The notes below the pieces were generated by a model that was given only the letters and a program-made list of their open reading frames with translations, made no database searches and was not told the DNA's origin. From positions 124,001-188,000 of the forward strand of contig NZ_JACVOM010000006.1 of the NCBI RefSeq assembly GCF_018882445.1: a stretch of DNA of 64,000 bases. Direction: 5' to 3'. Numbering within the stretch: position 1 is the first letter of the stretch; each line of letters begins with the position of its first letter. This document shows, in pieces, positions 49,628 to 57,613 of this stretch. The stretch is from Polynucleobacter sp. 15G-AUS-farblos. Its GTDB lineage: Bacteria > Pseudomonadota > Gammaproteobacteria > Burkholderiales > Burkholderiaceae. Made by a program: the position numbers and the translations under genes.

Positions 49628-50068
49628 ATGGCTACCTATAGTATTCATTATGCTGGCTTCTCTTTGACAACTCATCAAAAGTTCACTCTTGCGCAATCCA
49701 TAACTAAGATTCATGCAAATGTAACGGGGGCTGATGCGTATTTTGCACAGGTGATTTTTAAACAATTAGATCAGCATGATTGTTTTATTGGTGGTGTGCT
49801 GCTAGATGAACCCCATATTTTTATGGTTGGGCAGATTAGACTTGGCAGGAGTGATCAAATTAAGAAGCAATTGCTGGTTGAGTTAGAGATTGCAATTCAG
49901 AAAGCCAGTCAATTAGCCAGCCATCATATCTGGGCATATATTGAAGAGTTGCCTCCCGATCAAATGATTGAATATGGCCAGATTCTTCCAGGTGTTGGCA
50001 GTGAAAGGGCCTGGTTTACGACTCTACCTGTAGCGATTCAAGAAAAACTTCACTTATTGGCTTTATAA
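49628..50068 (+). CDS. Tautomerase-superfamily protein resembling cis-3-chloroacrylic acid dehalogenase, lacking Pro1
   Basis: 146 aa. From memory of the cis-CaaD sequence, alignment is almost gap-free: with the initiator Met removed, His28, Arg70, Arg73, Tyr103 and Glu114 all fall on the enzyme's active-site numbers, within IHANVTG, IRLGRSD, HIWAYIEELPPDQMIEYGQ. But the essential N-terminal proline is alanine (M-A-T-Y; GCT codon), and no in-frame start gives a Pro. The protein is probably not a standard tautomerase or dehalogenase. It forms a two-gene unit with the Cys-less ArsC-like gene. Confidence 0.8.
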   Translation: MATYSIHYAGFSLTTHQKFTLAQSITKIHANVTGADAYFAQVIFKQLDQHDCFIGGVLLDEPHIFMVGQIRLGRSDQIKKQLLVELEIAIQKASQLASHHIWAYIEELPPDQMIEYGQILPGVGSERAWFTTLPVAIQEKLHLLAL

Positions 50069-50132
50069 GAACTCATCTACTGGTAGCATTCAGAGTTAAT
50101 ATGATAGCTATTGAATCATTTCTGAGTTTTCC

Positions 50133-51575
50133 ATGTCTACTGCAATTAAACCGAAGTTTGCCGTTCTTCATTCCGTGGAGTCATTTCAAGACCCTCGTCC
50201 TAGCATTAAAAAAAGGATGGCCGATGGAAAGGCTAGACGCAAGCAGGTTGATTTTGTAACTCAGGGCACATATATTCCACCCAAAGATCGCATTGGCCCT
50301 GTTGAGATTTTAGAAAAACAAGCTCAGAGTCGTATAAAAGAACTCATTCCCATTCGATACCAGCGGATGATGCAATCACCATTTGCCTTCTATCGTGGCG
50401 GTGCTGCGATCATGGCGCAAGATTTGGCCAATCAAGCTACTACTAACATTACTGTGCAGTTATGCGGAGATATGCATGTTTCCAATTTTGGATTATTTGG
50501 AACGGCAGAGCATCGACTTGTTTTTGGTATCAATGATTTTGATGAAACTCTGCCTGGTAGTTGGGAATGGGACATCAAACGTTTAGTTGCCAGTGCTGTC
50601 ATAGCTTGCGAGTCCTTAGGTGGAGAAAAAAGTTTAAGTAAAAAGCTAGTGCTTCAGATATGTGCTGAATACCAAAAGAAAATGGCTGAATATGCCCAGA
50701 TGCCTTATTTAGAAATCGCCCAAGAATTTATTTGCGAAAAAGATATTCGCAAACAATTTAGTAAGGAGCATCAAAAGACTCTAAATTCCATGCTTCAATC
50801 AGTAAAGGGTCAAGGTAATATTCAAGTCTTGGAGAGCTTGACTACTATTGTTGGTAAAAATCGGAAGATTATTAATAGACCGCCGCTTATTGAGCATTTT
50901 AAAAAAAATGCATACGGCGCCTCTCTTGCAAAATTAATTGACAAGGCGCTACTTAATTATTCACATACCTTGTTGGCTGACAGGCAGATTTTATTTGAAC
51001 GCTACTCCTTGAAAGATTTTGCGAGGAAGGTTGTTGGGATCGGCAGTGTTGGTACCAATTGCATGGTTCTATATTTTGAAGGGGATAGCGAAAAGGATCC
51101 TTTATTTCTACAATATAAAGAGGCTCAAAAATCGGTCCTTTCTCCTTATCTTGGTGAGTCAATTTTTCGTGATATGGGAAGGCGTGTAGTGGCTGGCCAA
51201 AGACTACTGCAAGGAGCGCCCGACATCTTCCTTAGTTATGGATCAATTCAATATGCTGTAGATCGTGATCAAGGGTTCTATTTGCGTCAATTACGAGATA
51301 TGAAAGGCGGAATTGATGTTGGCTCCGGCGGCGTCACACTGAAAACATTCCCTGATTACGCCAAACTTTTTGGTTGGGCTCTTGCACTTGGTCATGCTCG
51401 CTCAGGTGATGCAGCAATGATTGCTGGGTATTGGGGCCAGTCTGATGAGCTTGCTGAGGCCCTGTATTCCTTCGCCAGGTCTTACGCAAATCAAAACCAG
51501 GCGGATTATCTTGAGTTCCGCAAAGCCGTAAAGAGCGGCGTTGTTAATGTAGCAAGCAAAAAAGACTCTTTGTAG
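50133..51575 (+). CDS. DUF2252 family protein
   Basis: A 480-aa cytosolic protein. Family features are the kinase-like motifs ITVQLCGDMHVSNFGLFG (near 105-122) and FGINDFDETLPGSWEWDIKRL (near 130-150), and GQRLLQGAPDIFLSY later. DUF2252 proteins are distantly related to aminoglycoside-phosphotransferase-type kinases; no substrate is known. It lies between the tautomerase-like gene and a MgtC-like gene. Confidence 0.85.
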   Translation: MSTAIKPKFAVLHSVESFQDPRPSIKKRMADGKARRKQVDFVTQGTYIPPKDRIGPVEILEKQAQSRIKELIPIRYQRMMQSPFAFYRGGAAIMAQDLANQATTNITVQLCGDMHVSNFGLFGTAEHRLVFGINDFDETLPGSWEWDIKRLVASAVIACESLGGEKSLSKKLVLQICAEYQKKMAEYAQMPYLEIAQEFICEKDIRKQFSKEHQKTLNSMLQSVKGQGNIQVLESLTTIVGKNRKIINRPPLIEHFKKNAYGASLAKLIDKALLNYSHTLLADRQILFERYSLKDFARKVVGIGSVGTNCMVLYFEGDSEKDPLFLQYKEAQKSVLSPYLGESIFRDMGRRVVAGQRLLQGAPDIFLSYGSIQYAVDRDQGFYLRQLRDMKGGIDVGSGGVTLKTFPDYAKLFGWALALGHARSGDAAMIAGYWGQSDELAEALYSFARSYANQNQADYLEFRKAVKSGVVNVASKKDSL

Positions 51576-51589
51576 TCTTTATTGAGGTA

Positions 51590-51621
51590 TTGTCATTGTT
51601 ATGTCAATTTGTTTGTAGATA
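51590..51621 (+). promoter_or_regulatory. Pho-box-like repeats upstream of the long MgtC-like gene
   Basis: TGTCAT (51591-51596) and TGTCAA (51602-51607) are 11 bases apart, matching the PhoB half-site period. TAGATA (51616-51621) or TTATAC (51624-51629) could be the -10. The MgtC-like ATG is at 51649. Confidence 0.6.
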
Positions 51622-51648
51622 AGTTATACCCCATCAATTTATTAATCC

Positions 51649-52365
51649 ATGGAAGCCTTTCATAACGTCAATCTGGTTTTTTTAGCAGATACTGCGATAA
51701 GCCTTACAGCCGCATTTATATTAGGTGGCTTAATTGGCCTTGAGAGACAGTATCGTCAAAGGACTGCAGGCCTTCGCACCAATATTTTGGTAGCGATAGG
51801 TGCAGCAATATTTGTAGATGCAGCTAATCGTTTAACAGGTCACGACGGAGCCGTCCATGTAATGGCTTATGTAGTCTCAGGTATTGGTTTCCTGGGTGCT
51901 GGCGTCATCATGCGAGAAGAGGGTAATGTTCGGGGGATTAATACTGCAGCAACTCTCTGGGCGTCTGGTGCAGTGGGAGCATGTGCGGGTGCTGATCTTA
52001 TCTTAGAGGCTGGGTTAGCTACCATCTTTGTGTTAGCAGCAAATACCTTACTCAGGCCTGTTGTCAGCATTATTAATCGTCAACCACTGGATACTGCTTC
52101 TGTAGAGGTCACTAATTCCGTCTATATCATCACGCCAAAAAGTACACAAAAAATTGCCCTTAAGCAATTTATTGAAACTTTGGAATCGGCAGGATATCAA
52201 ACACAGGACATTGAGGTTCACCAGTTTGGAGCTGATGATGTAGAAATTCAGGCAGTGTTAACGGCATCAGCGGTTGATGGCGACAAAATGGATAGCCTGA
52301 TAGCCCAAATTGCAAACAAAGACTATGTTTCACAGGCATTTTGGAGTCCTAGCACAACCGATTAG
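51649..52365 (+). CDS. MgtC/SapB-family membrane protein (long form with ACT-like tail)
   Basis: 238 aa: an N-terminal membrane half with [21 protein letters not shown] near 24-44 and [15 protein letters not shown] near 78-92, then a soluble C-terminal domain of about 80 residues with a beta-alpha ACT-like look ([20 protein letters not shown]). The Asp/Arg-containing GLIGLERQ...AGLRTN core is complete, unlike its shorter relative at 48040. A Pho-box-like pair stands upstream, so induction by phosphate limitation is likely (inference). Confidence 0.9.
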   Translation: MEAFHNVNLVFLADTAISLTAAFILGGLIGLERQYRQRTAGLRTNILVAIGAAIFVDAANRLTGHDGAVHVMAYVVSGIGFLGAGVIMREEGNVRGINTAATLWASGAVGACAGADLILEAGLATIFVLAANTLLRPVVSIINRQPLDTASVEVTNSVYIITPKSTQKIALKQFIETLESAGYQTQDIEVHQFGADDVEIQAVLTASAVDGDKMDSLIAQIANKDYVSQAFWSPSTTD

Positions 52366-52424
52366 TCATTTCGTAGAGATGACATATTGCTGAAACATTG
52401 ACAGCTCATAATTCCCACTCGATT

Positions 52425-52622
52425 ATGAATCTATCCTCCAAAATTACTTGCCCTCATTGCAACGCTACTGAAGTCTTATCCATTCCTAAAGGATCTTCAC
52501 AACACTTATATCGGTGCATGATGTGTAGCGCCATTTTGAAGCCTAAATCAGGCGATTGCTGCATATTTTGCAGTTTTGGAGATCTAGACTGCTCCAGTGC
52601 AGAGCGGAATTTAGCCGCCTAA
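52425..52622 (+). CDS. Small Cys-rich protein of the GDCCxFCS type
   Basis: 65 aa from ATG 52425 (a TTG 27 bases earlier is in frame but has no better ribosome site). The pattern is CPHC near 10-13, CMMC near 31-34, then the highly characteristic KPKSGDCCIFCSFGDLDC. Four or more Cys pairs suggest a zinc-binding module. Members of this small family are widespread in proteobacteria, often near metal-handling genes, but function is unknown. Confidence 0.75.
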   Translation: MNLSSKITCPHCNATEVLSIPKGSSQHLYRCMMCSAILKPKSGDCCIFCSFGDLDCSSAERNLAA

Positions 52623-52662
52623 TCCACCTCACCTAGTAGACTACGTACTATTTTCATCAATA

Positions 52663-52699
52663 TGCCATAAATTTTTCATAAAATAGACATAATTGATAA
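52663..52699 (+). promoter_or_regulatory. Degenerate Pho-box-like triple repeat upstream of ppx
   Basis: TGCCAT (52663), TTTCAT (52674) and AGACAT (52685) occur with an exact 11-base period and A/T-rich spacers; TGATAA at 52694-52699 could be the -10. Each half-site has one to three mismatches to TGTCAT, so this is weak alone and gains weight from its position. Confidence 0.35.
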
Positions 52700-52723
52700 G
52701 CGTTTTCATATTTAGGGAGTATT

Positions 52724-54286
52724 TTGTTAGAACATCCTGCCGATTCAGCCGCTAACTCTGCAGACTTGGTTGCTGCAGTAGATTTGGGCTCGAATAGCTT
52801 CAGAATGCTAGTTGCCCAGGCTGTTAATACACCATCTGGCACTCAGTTACGCCCAATTGATACTCTACGTGAATCTGTTCGACTTGCGGCTGGATTAACC
52901 GATAATAAATTACTGGGAAATGATGCCTATCAGCGGGGATTGACAGCCATTCGACGTTTTGGCGAACGTATCCGTGGTTTTGACCCTTCTCTTGTGCGCG
53001 CCGTTGCAACTAATACGCTCCGTGTAGCAAAAAATGCGCACCAATTTGTAGAGGATGCTCAGGATGCATTAGGTTTTCCAATTGAAGTCATTGCAGGCGT
53101 TGAAGAGGCGCGTCTCATTTACATAGGGGCTGCGCATGAAGTTCCAGCAGTACATGGCAATCGATTGGTAGTGGATATCGGGGGTGGCTCAACTGAATTT
53201 ATTATCGGTAAGGGTTATGAGCCAAAACTGATGGAAAGTTTGTACATCGGATGCGTTTCGCATAGCATGCGGTTTTTCCCTAAGGGGAATATTGATAGCC
53301 ACGCCTTTAAGGAGGCTGAGCTGGCCGCTCGTCGCGAAATTCAAGTGATTTCAGGTGCATACCTTAAAAGCGGCTGGAAGCAGGTGATAGGTTCTTCAGG
53401 AACCGCCAGAGCCCTGGCAGAACTAATATCTCAAAATGAATTAAATGGTCATATTGACAATTTAACAATGGGTCATCTTTCTACGGGAAGTGGTTTGATT
53501 ACGAGAGAGGGTCTTAAGTCACTTAAAAAGCATCTTCTCAAATACGAACACGTCAGTCAGGTGCAGCTCATTGGTCTTAAAGATGACAGAAGGTCCGTAT
53601 GGCCTGGCGGTTTAGCGATTATGCTTGCCGTGTTTGATGAATTAGGCATCGACTCCATGGAAGTTACCGATGCAGCATTGCGCGTTGGTGTTTTATACGA
53701 TCTTCTAGGAAGATCGCAACACCACGATATGCGCTACGTAACGGTTGAGCAGTTCATGCAGCGTTATACGGTTGATCGCGAACAAGCAACACGAGTCGGG
53801 AAACTTGCTGGTGAATTTTTGGCACAATTACCCAAGCCGGATATTGAAAATAGGTCAGACAATATTGCATTATTGCAATGGGCTGCTAATCTTCATGAAA
53901 TAGGTCTTTCTATTTCACATAATGGTTATCACAAACATTCTGCCTACATTGCTGGAAATGCTGACATGCCAGGTTTTTCTAAGAATGATCAGGCTAGATT
54001 AGCTGCCTTGTTGATAGGCCATGCTGGAAAGCTTGGTAAATTAGCCAACAATCCTGGTTTTAATGATTGGAGGATGTTGTTTTGTCTACGCCTAGCTCAA
54101 GTCTTATGCAGGGGTCGCAACGACAATGATTTGCCTAAAGTTAAGGTTTCGGAGCACGGCGGATCGTATTTAGTAAGCTTAGCCAAAGAATGGGCTAATG
54201 AGCACCCCTTAACAGAATTTAGCCTACAAAAAGAAGCGGCCGAGTGGGAAAGAATCGGCCGTTCTTATGAATTGAGTCTGAAATAA
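52724..54286 (+). CDS. ppx: Exopolyphosphatase / pppGpp phosphohydrolase family
   Basis: A 520-aa Ppx/GppA enzyme that releases phosphate from polyphosphate ends. The N-terminal actin-like ATPase fold has VDLGSNSFRMLVAQ near 18-31 and the second phosphate loop VDIGGGSTEFIIG near 149-161. The C-terminal HD-like domain carries the HEIG motif (ANLHEIGLSISHNGYHKHS). TTG 52724 is the start, with AGGGAG upstream. The usual ppk1 neighbour is not present here. Confidence 0.93.
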   Translation: MLEHPADSAANSADLVAAVDLGSNSFRMLVAQAVNTPSGTQLRPIDTLRESVRLAAGLTDNKLLGNDAYQRGLTAIRRFGERIRGFDPSLVRAVATNTLRVAKNAHQFVEDAQDALGFPIEVIAGVEEARLIYIGAAHEVPAVHGNRLVVDIGGGSTEFIIGKGYEPKLMESLYIGCVSHSMRFFPKGNIDSHAFKEAELAARREIQVISGAYLKSGWKQVIGSSGTARALAELISQNELNGHIDNLTMGHLSTGSGLITREGLKSLKKHLLKYEHVSQVQLIGLKDDRRSVWPGGLAIMLAVFDELGIDSMEVTDAALRVGVLYDLLGRSQHHDMRYVTVEQFMQRYTVDREQATRVGKLAGEFLAQLPKPDIENRSDNIALLQWAANLHEIGLSISHNGYHKHSAYIAGNADMPGFSKNDQARLAALLIGHAGKLGKLANNPGFNDWRMLFCLRLAQVLCRGRNDNDLPKVKVSEHGGSYLVSLAKEWANEHPLTEFSLQKEAAEWERIGRSYELSLK

Positions 54287-54288
54287 AA

Positions 54289-55215
54289 CTATAGACCTAA
54301 AAAATGCTTAGCGTATCGTGGATTTATTTCAGATAGACGTAGCATGGTTAATAAATCAGCAGTGTTGAAGTCTGGATCCCAAGCAGGAGCACTGCATATT
54401 TTTGCACCAAGCTTGAGATAGCCTTTAATAAGGGGTGGAGCTTCAACTTCCAATCCACCATTCAACTTTTCTAGAGGTAGTGGCAAGCGAGGAAACGCAT
54501 GGAACTCAGTAGGCGCCATTTGATCGTCATTGAGTGAGTTATACAAACTTGCTGCAAAATGACCACCGTCAGCCATTGGAATGCTTGCGCACCCAAGCAT
54601 GATTTCATAGCCGTTTTTTTGCATATATTGAGCTAAGCCACTCCATAACGCCATAATAACCGCACCTGAACGATAGTCCTTATGCACGCAGGATCTACCG
54701 AGCTCTACTAATTTTGGTCTCAAATGATCTAGGCGTGATAAGTCAAACTCAGAATCTGAATAAAGGCGGCCAATTTCTTGGGCCTTATGTGGAGGAAGGA
54801 CCCTGTATGTGCCAACCACCTTCAATGTATCCTGATCTCGTATTAACAAATGATCGCAATAAGCATCAAACTCATCTACATCTAATCCCTCTCTATTTTG
54901 AGAGAGTGTTGCACCCATTTCTTCTGCAAATACCTTATAGCGCAAGCGCTGTGCCTCTTTGATCTCATTAGGGCTAGCAGCCCAAGTAATTTGAAAGGCC
55001 GCTTTTTTTGCCTTTGAAATTGATTTCTCTGGTGCAACAATCTCTGCTACAGAAACATGCCCACGCGTCTTTGTTGCAAATTTCTTACCGAACAATTTTT
55101 TTGCAAACTTTTTCGAAAGTTTTTTCAATGCCTGCGTCTTGGATGTTTTAAGCTTGCTTTCCTTTTTAGGGGAGAAGATTTCAAATGCACCAATAGGGTT
55201 TGGAATATCAGACAT
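54289..55215 (-). CDS. Ornithine lipid synthase-type N-acyltransferase (OlsB-like)
   Basis: 308 aa. The core matches the OlsB/GNAT-like acyltransferases that acylate ornithine's alpha-amino group: EAQRLRYKVFAEEMGA near 86-101, then DEFDAYCDHLLIRD, VGTYRVLPP and ELGRSCVHKDYRSGAVIMALW. Product would be lyso-ornithine lipid, needing an OlsA-type O-acyltransferase, for which the gene at 57614 is the obvious candidate. The first ~70 residues are a Lys-rich extension (about 20-50). It is the last gene of the plcP-agt-dgkA-olsB operon, 43 bases after dgkA. Confidence 0.82.
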   Translation of the reverse strand: MSDIPNPIGAFEIFSPKKESKLKTSKTQALKKLSKKFAKKLFGKKFATKTRGHVSVAEIVAPEKSISKAKKAAFQITWAASPNEIKEAQRLRYKVFAEEMGATLSQNREGLDVDEFDAYCDHLLIRDQDTLKVVGTYRVLPPHKAQEIGRLYSDSEFDLSRLDHLRPKLVELGRSCVHKDYRSGAVIMALWSGLAQYMQKNGYEIMLGCASIPMADGGHFAASLYNSLNDDQMAPTEFHAFPRLPLPLEKLNGGLEVEAPPLIKGYLKLGAKICSAPAWDPDFNTADLLTMLRLSEINPRYAKHFLGL

Positions 55216-55258
55216 ATTTAACCTTTGTGTTTATGAAGCTTATCCTAAGTAAGGTTTA

Positions 55259-55663
55259 TTACAGTTTAAAGACAAGCGGTATACAAATTGCTGCCCAAAG
55301 AAGAATTGCGATAAATAGAGCTAGCATCACTGCTGCAGAGCCAAAATCTTTCGCTCTTTTAGACAGGTCATGATGCTCAAATGAGATTCGATCAATAGCA
55401 GCTTCAACGCTCGAATTGAGCAACTCAACAACTAAAACCATCATTAATGATGAGATCAGTAGGGCCTTTTCCAAATAGCTAATAGGCATCACTATTGCAA
55501 TTGGAGTAGATAGTGCAAATAGCGTCAATTCTTGTCTAAAAGCACTTTCTTCCCTGAAGGCGTATACCAATCCACACCAGGAGTTCTTAGCGGCATGCCA
55601 AGCGCGCGTGAAACCTTTGTTTCCCTTATGGGGATTTTGATTAATATGGTATTTGTTATTCAA
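55259..55663 (-). CDS. dgkA: Diacylglycerol kinase
   Basis: A 134-aa small membrane kinase that phosphorylates diacylglycerol to phosphatidic acid. The three TM helices and the signature VVELLNSSVEAAIDR (about 78-92) are clear. Its place between the glycosyltransferase and OlsB genes, 13 bases from the former, suggests it recycles diacylglycerol made by the phospholipase-C-like enzyme. Confidence 0.93.
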   Translation of the reverse strand: MNNKYHINQNPHKGNKGFTRAWHAAKNSWCGLVYAFREESAFRQELTLFALSTPIAIVMPISYLEKALLISSLMMVLVVELLNSSVEAAIDRISFEHHDLSKRAKDFGSAAVMLALFIAILLWAAICIPLVFKL

Positions 55664-55676
55664 AAGGGATAGCCTT

Positions 55677-56705
55677 TTAAGCTAACGCTGTAAGGTGAAC
55701 TTCGGTCGTAGCCACTGGTTTAAGGTGATCTACAAACTGCTCGGAGGCTGCCTTCCAAGAGAATTTCTCTGCATGAGCTCTAGCAACTTCTCTTGGAATC
55801 TTCAGGGCCTGCAAGCAAGCTTCACGCAAGTCTTCATTCATGGCGCCTGCAGGGGAGTCGCCTAGAACATCAATAGGACCGGTAACGGGATATGCTGCAA
55901 CAGGTGTTCCGCATGCCATAGCCTCAAGCAACACTAGGCCAAATGTATCGGTCTTGCTTGGAAATACAAATACATCTGCTGCTGCATAAACTTTTGCCAA
56001 TTCGTGTTGCTGGAGTACGCCCAAATAGTTAATGTCTGGGTATTTTTCTTTAATGCCAGCCATAGCTGGCCCGTCCCCAACAACCCATTTTGACCCAGGC
56101 AAATCAATTTCTAAAAATGCATTGATGTTCTTTTCTACCGCAACTCGTCCTACATATAAAAAGATTGGGTGTGCTGTATTGAGCACTTTAGATTCTTGAA
56201 TTTTGAAAATATCCAGATCAACACCTCTGGACCAAAGTACTACATTATGTAAACCATATTTTTCAAGGTCATCCTTAACGACAATGGTTGGAGCCATAAC
56301 CGCCATAGAGGGACCATGAAACCATCGAATAAAAGCATAGGTTAGTGCCAGAGGGATCCCTGTACGTGCCTTTACATACTCAGGAAAGCGCGTATGGTAA
56401 GCAGTAGAGAAGGGGAGTTTATTTTTCACGGCATATGAACGTGCTGATAAGCCCAGCGGCCCCTCGGTGGCAATGTGCATTGCATCGGGTGCAAATTCTT
56501 TAATTCGGCGAGCAACTTCTTTACCGGGGAAGAGCGAAAGAGCTATATCTGGGTATGTAGGACAAGGAATGGATTTAAATCCATTAGGCGTAATCATCTC
56601 GACTTCATGGCCCATGCCAATTAATTCCGCACGAGTTTGCTTTAGGGTTCTCACAACGCCATTTACTTGTGGATCCCATGCATCAGTGATGATCATAATC
56701 TTCAT
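55677..56705 (-). CDS. GT4-family glycosyltransferase, probable diacylglycerol glycosyltransferase (Agt-like)
   Basis: 342 aa with two Rossmann-like halves. The N-terminus MKIMIITDAWDPQVNGVVRT carries the GT4 glycine loop. The C-terminal half has FLYVGRVAVEKNI near 187-199 and the nucleotide-sugar motif FPSKTDTFGLVLLEAMACG. It overlaps the phosphoesterase gene by 4 bases. The plcP-agt gene pair makes sugar-diacylglycerol lipids under phosphate starvation in Sinorhizobium and marine bacteria (family knowledge); that role here is inferred from pairing and the upstream Pho box. The alternative is a generic GT4 enzyme. Confidence 0.82.
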   Translation of the reverse strand: MKIMIITDAWDPQVNGVVRTLKQTRAELIGMGHEVEMITPNGFKSIPCPTYPDIALSLFPGKEVARRIKEFAPDAMHIATEGPLGLSARSYAVKNKLPFSTAYHTRFPEYVKARTGIPLALTYAFIRWFHGPSMAVMAPTIVVKDDLEKYGLHNVVLWSRGVDLDIFKIQESKVLNTAHPIFLYVGRVAVEKNINAFLEIDLPGSKWVVGDGPAMAGIKEKYPDINYLGVLQQHELAKVYAAADVFVFPSKTDTFGLVLLEAMACGTPVAAYPVTGPIDVLGDSPAGAMNEDLREACLQALKIPREVARAHAEKFSWKAASEQFVDHLKPVATTEVHLTALA

Positions 56706-57511
56706 AGCGTAGCCTCTTTAACTAGTACTTCAACATCAGGTTTGAAAGTAATTGCAGGAATTTCTATTGGCTCACCTTTGATAAAAGGCCAGTGGATTAT
56801 TTTGAGTTCGCCGGCATGTGTTTCAACCAAAGCAGTCAAGCTCTCCACCCAGTCGCCATCATTGCAGTAGAGAAGACCATCAATTTCACGAATTTCTGCT
56901 TTATGAATATGACCACAAACAACGCCATCGCAACCTCTAAGACGGGCTTCTCGAGCCATAATGTGTTCAAAGTCAGCAATATAGCTAACAGCATTTTTGA
57001 CTTGATGCTTTAGATATTGCGATAAGGACCAATACTGCAAGCCCATCTTGACTCGCAACATATTAAAATATCGATTGATGTACAGGATGAAGGAATATAG
57101 AGTATCGCCAACATATGCTAACCATTTTGCATATTGCATGACTCCATCAAATAGATCCCCATGGGTCACCCATAATTTTTTACCGTCTGCTGTAATGTGA
57201 ATAGCTTCTTCAACTACTTTTACATCACCAAATGAAAGTCCAAAAAATTGCCTAGCACTCTCATCATGGTTACCAGGGACGTAGATGACTTCCGCGCCTT
57301 TTCTAGCCTTGCGTAATAACTTTTGCACTACATCGTTATGCGATTGAGGCCAGTAAAAAGACTTTTTAAGCCTCCAGCCATCAATGATGTCGCCTACTAG
57401 ATAGTATTTGTCTGCTTCATTGTGTTTCAAGAAATCGAGGAGGTAGTCAGCCTGACACCCTGAAGTTCCCAGGTGCACATCTGAAATCCAGATCGCTCGA
57501 TAATGCATCAT
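56702..57511 (-). CDS. Calcineurin-like phosphoesterase, probable phospholipase C PlcP
   Basis: 269 aa, often annotated as UDP-2,3-diacylglucosamine diphosphatase-like (LpxH family). Metal motifs appear in order: ISDVHLG near 8-15, VGDIIDGW near 38-46, VPGNHDE near 79-85, and VCGHIHKAEI near 200-209. It is distinct from classic LpxH by the GDIIDGWRLKKSFYWPQSH stretch that is common in PlcP. PlcP removes the head group of phospholipids to give diacylglycerol. It is first in the operon, under three PhoB half-sites 36 bases upstream. The alternative, a housekeeping LpxH, is made less likely by operon partners. Confidence 0.8.
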   Translation of the reverse strand: MMHYRAIWISDVHLGTSGCQADYLLDFLKHNEADKYYLVGDIIDGWRLKKSFYWPQSHNDVVQKLLRKARKGAEVIYVPGNHDESARQFFGLSFGDVKVVEEAIHITADGKKLWVTHGDLFDGVMQYAKWLAYVGDTLYSFILYINRYFNMLRVKMGLQYWSLSQYLKHQVKNAVSYIADFEHIMAREARLRGCDGVVCGHIHKAEIREIDGLLYCNDGDWVESLTALVETHAGELKIIHWPFIKGEPIEIPAITFKPDVEVLVKEATL

Positions 57512-57534
57512 GAGAAGACATTTAACTCTTCTAC

Positions 57535-57574
57535 TATGTAATGATCATGACACTTTTACGACAGTTTGATGACT
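57535..57574 (-). promoter_or_regulatory. Triple-repeat Pho box upstream of the plcP operon
   Basis: On the minus strand AGTCAT (57574-57569), TGTCGT (57563-57558) and TGTCAT (57552-57547) repeat with an exact 11-base period. The inner 18-mer differs from the enteric Pho consensus at only two positions. TACATA (57540-57535) is a plausible -10, giving a leader of under 20 bases before the plcP ATG at 57511. Confidence 0.82.
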
Positions 57575-57613
57575 ATCATACAAAAATCGACTTCATTTAT
57601 ATTAGTGCTTTAT

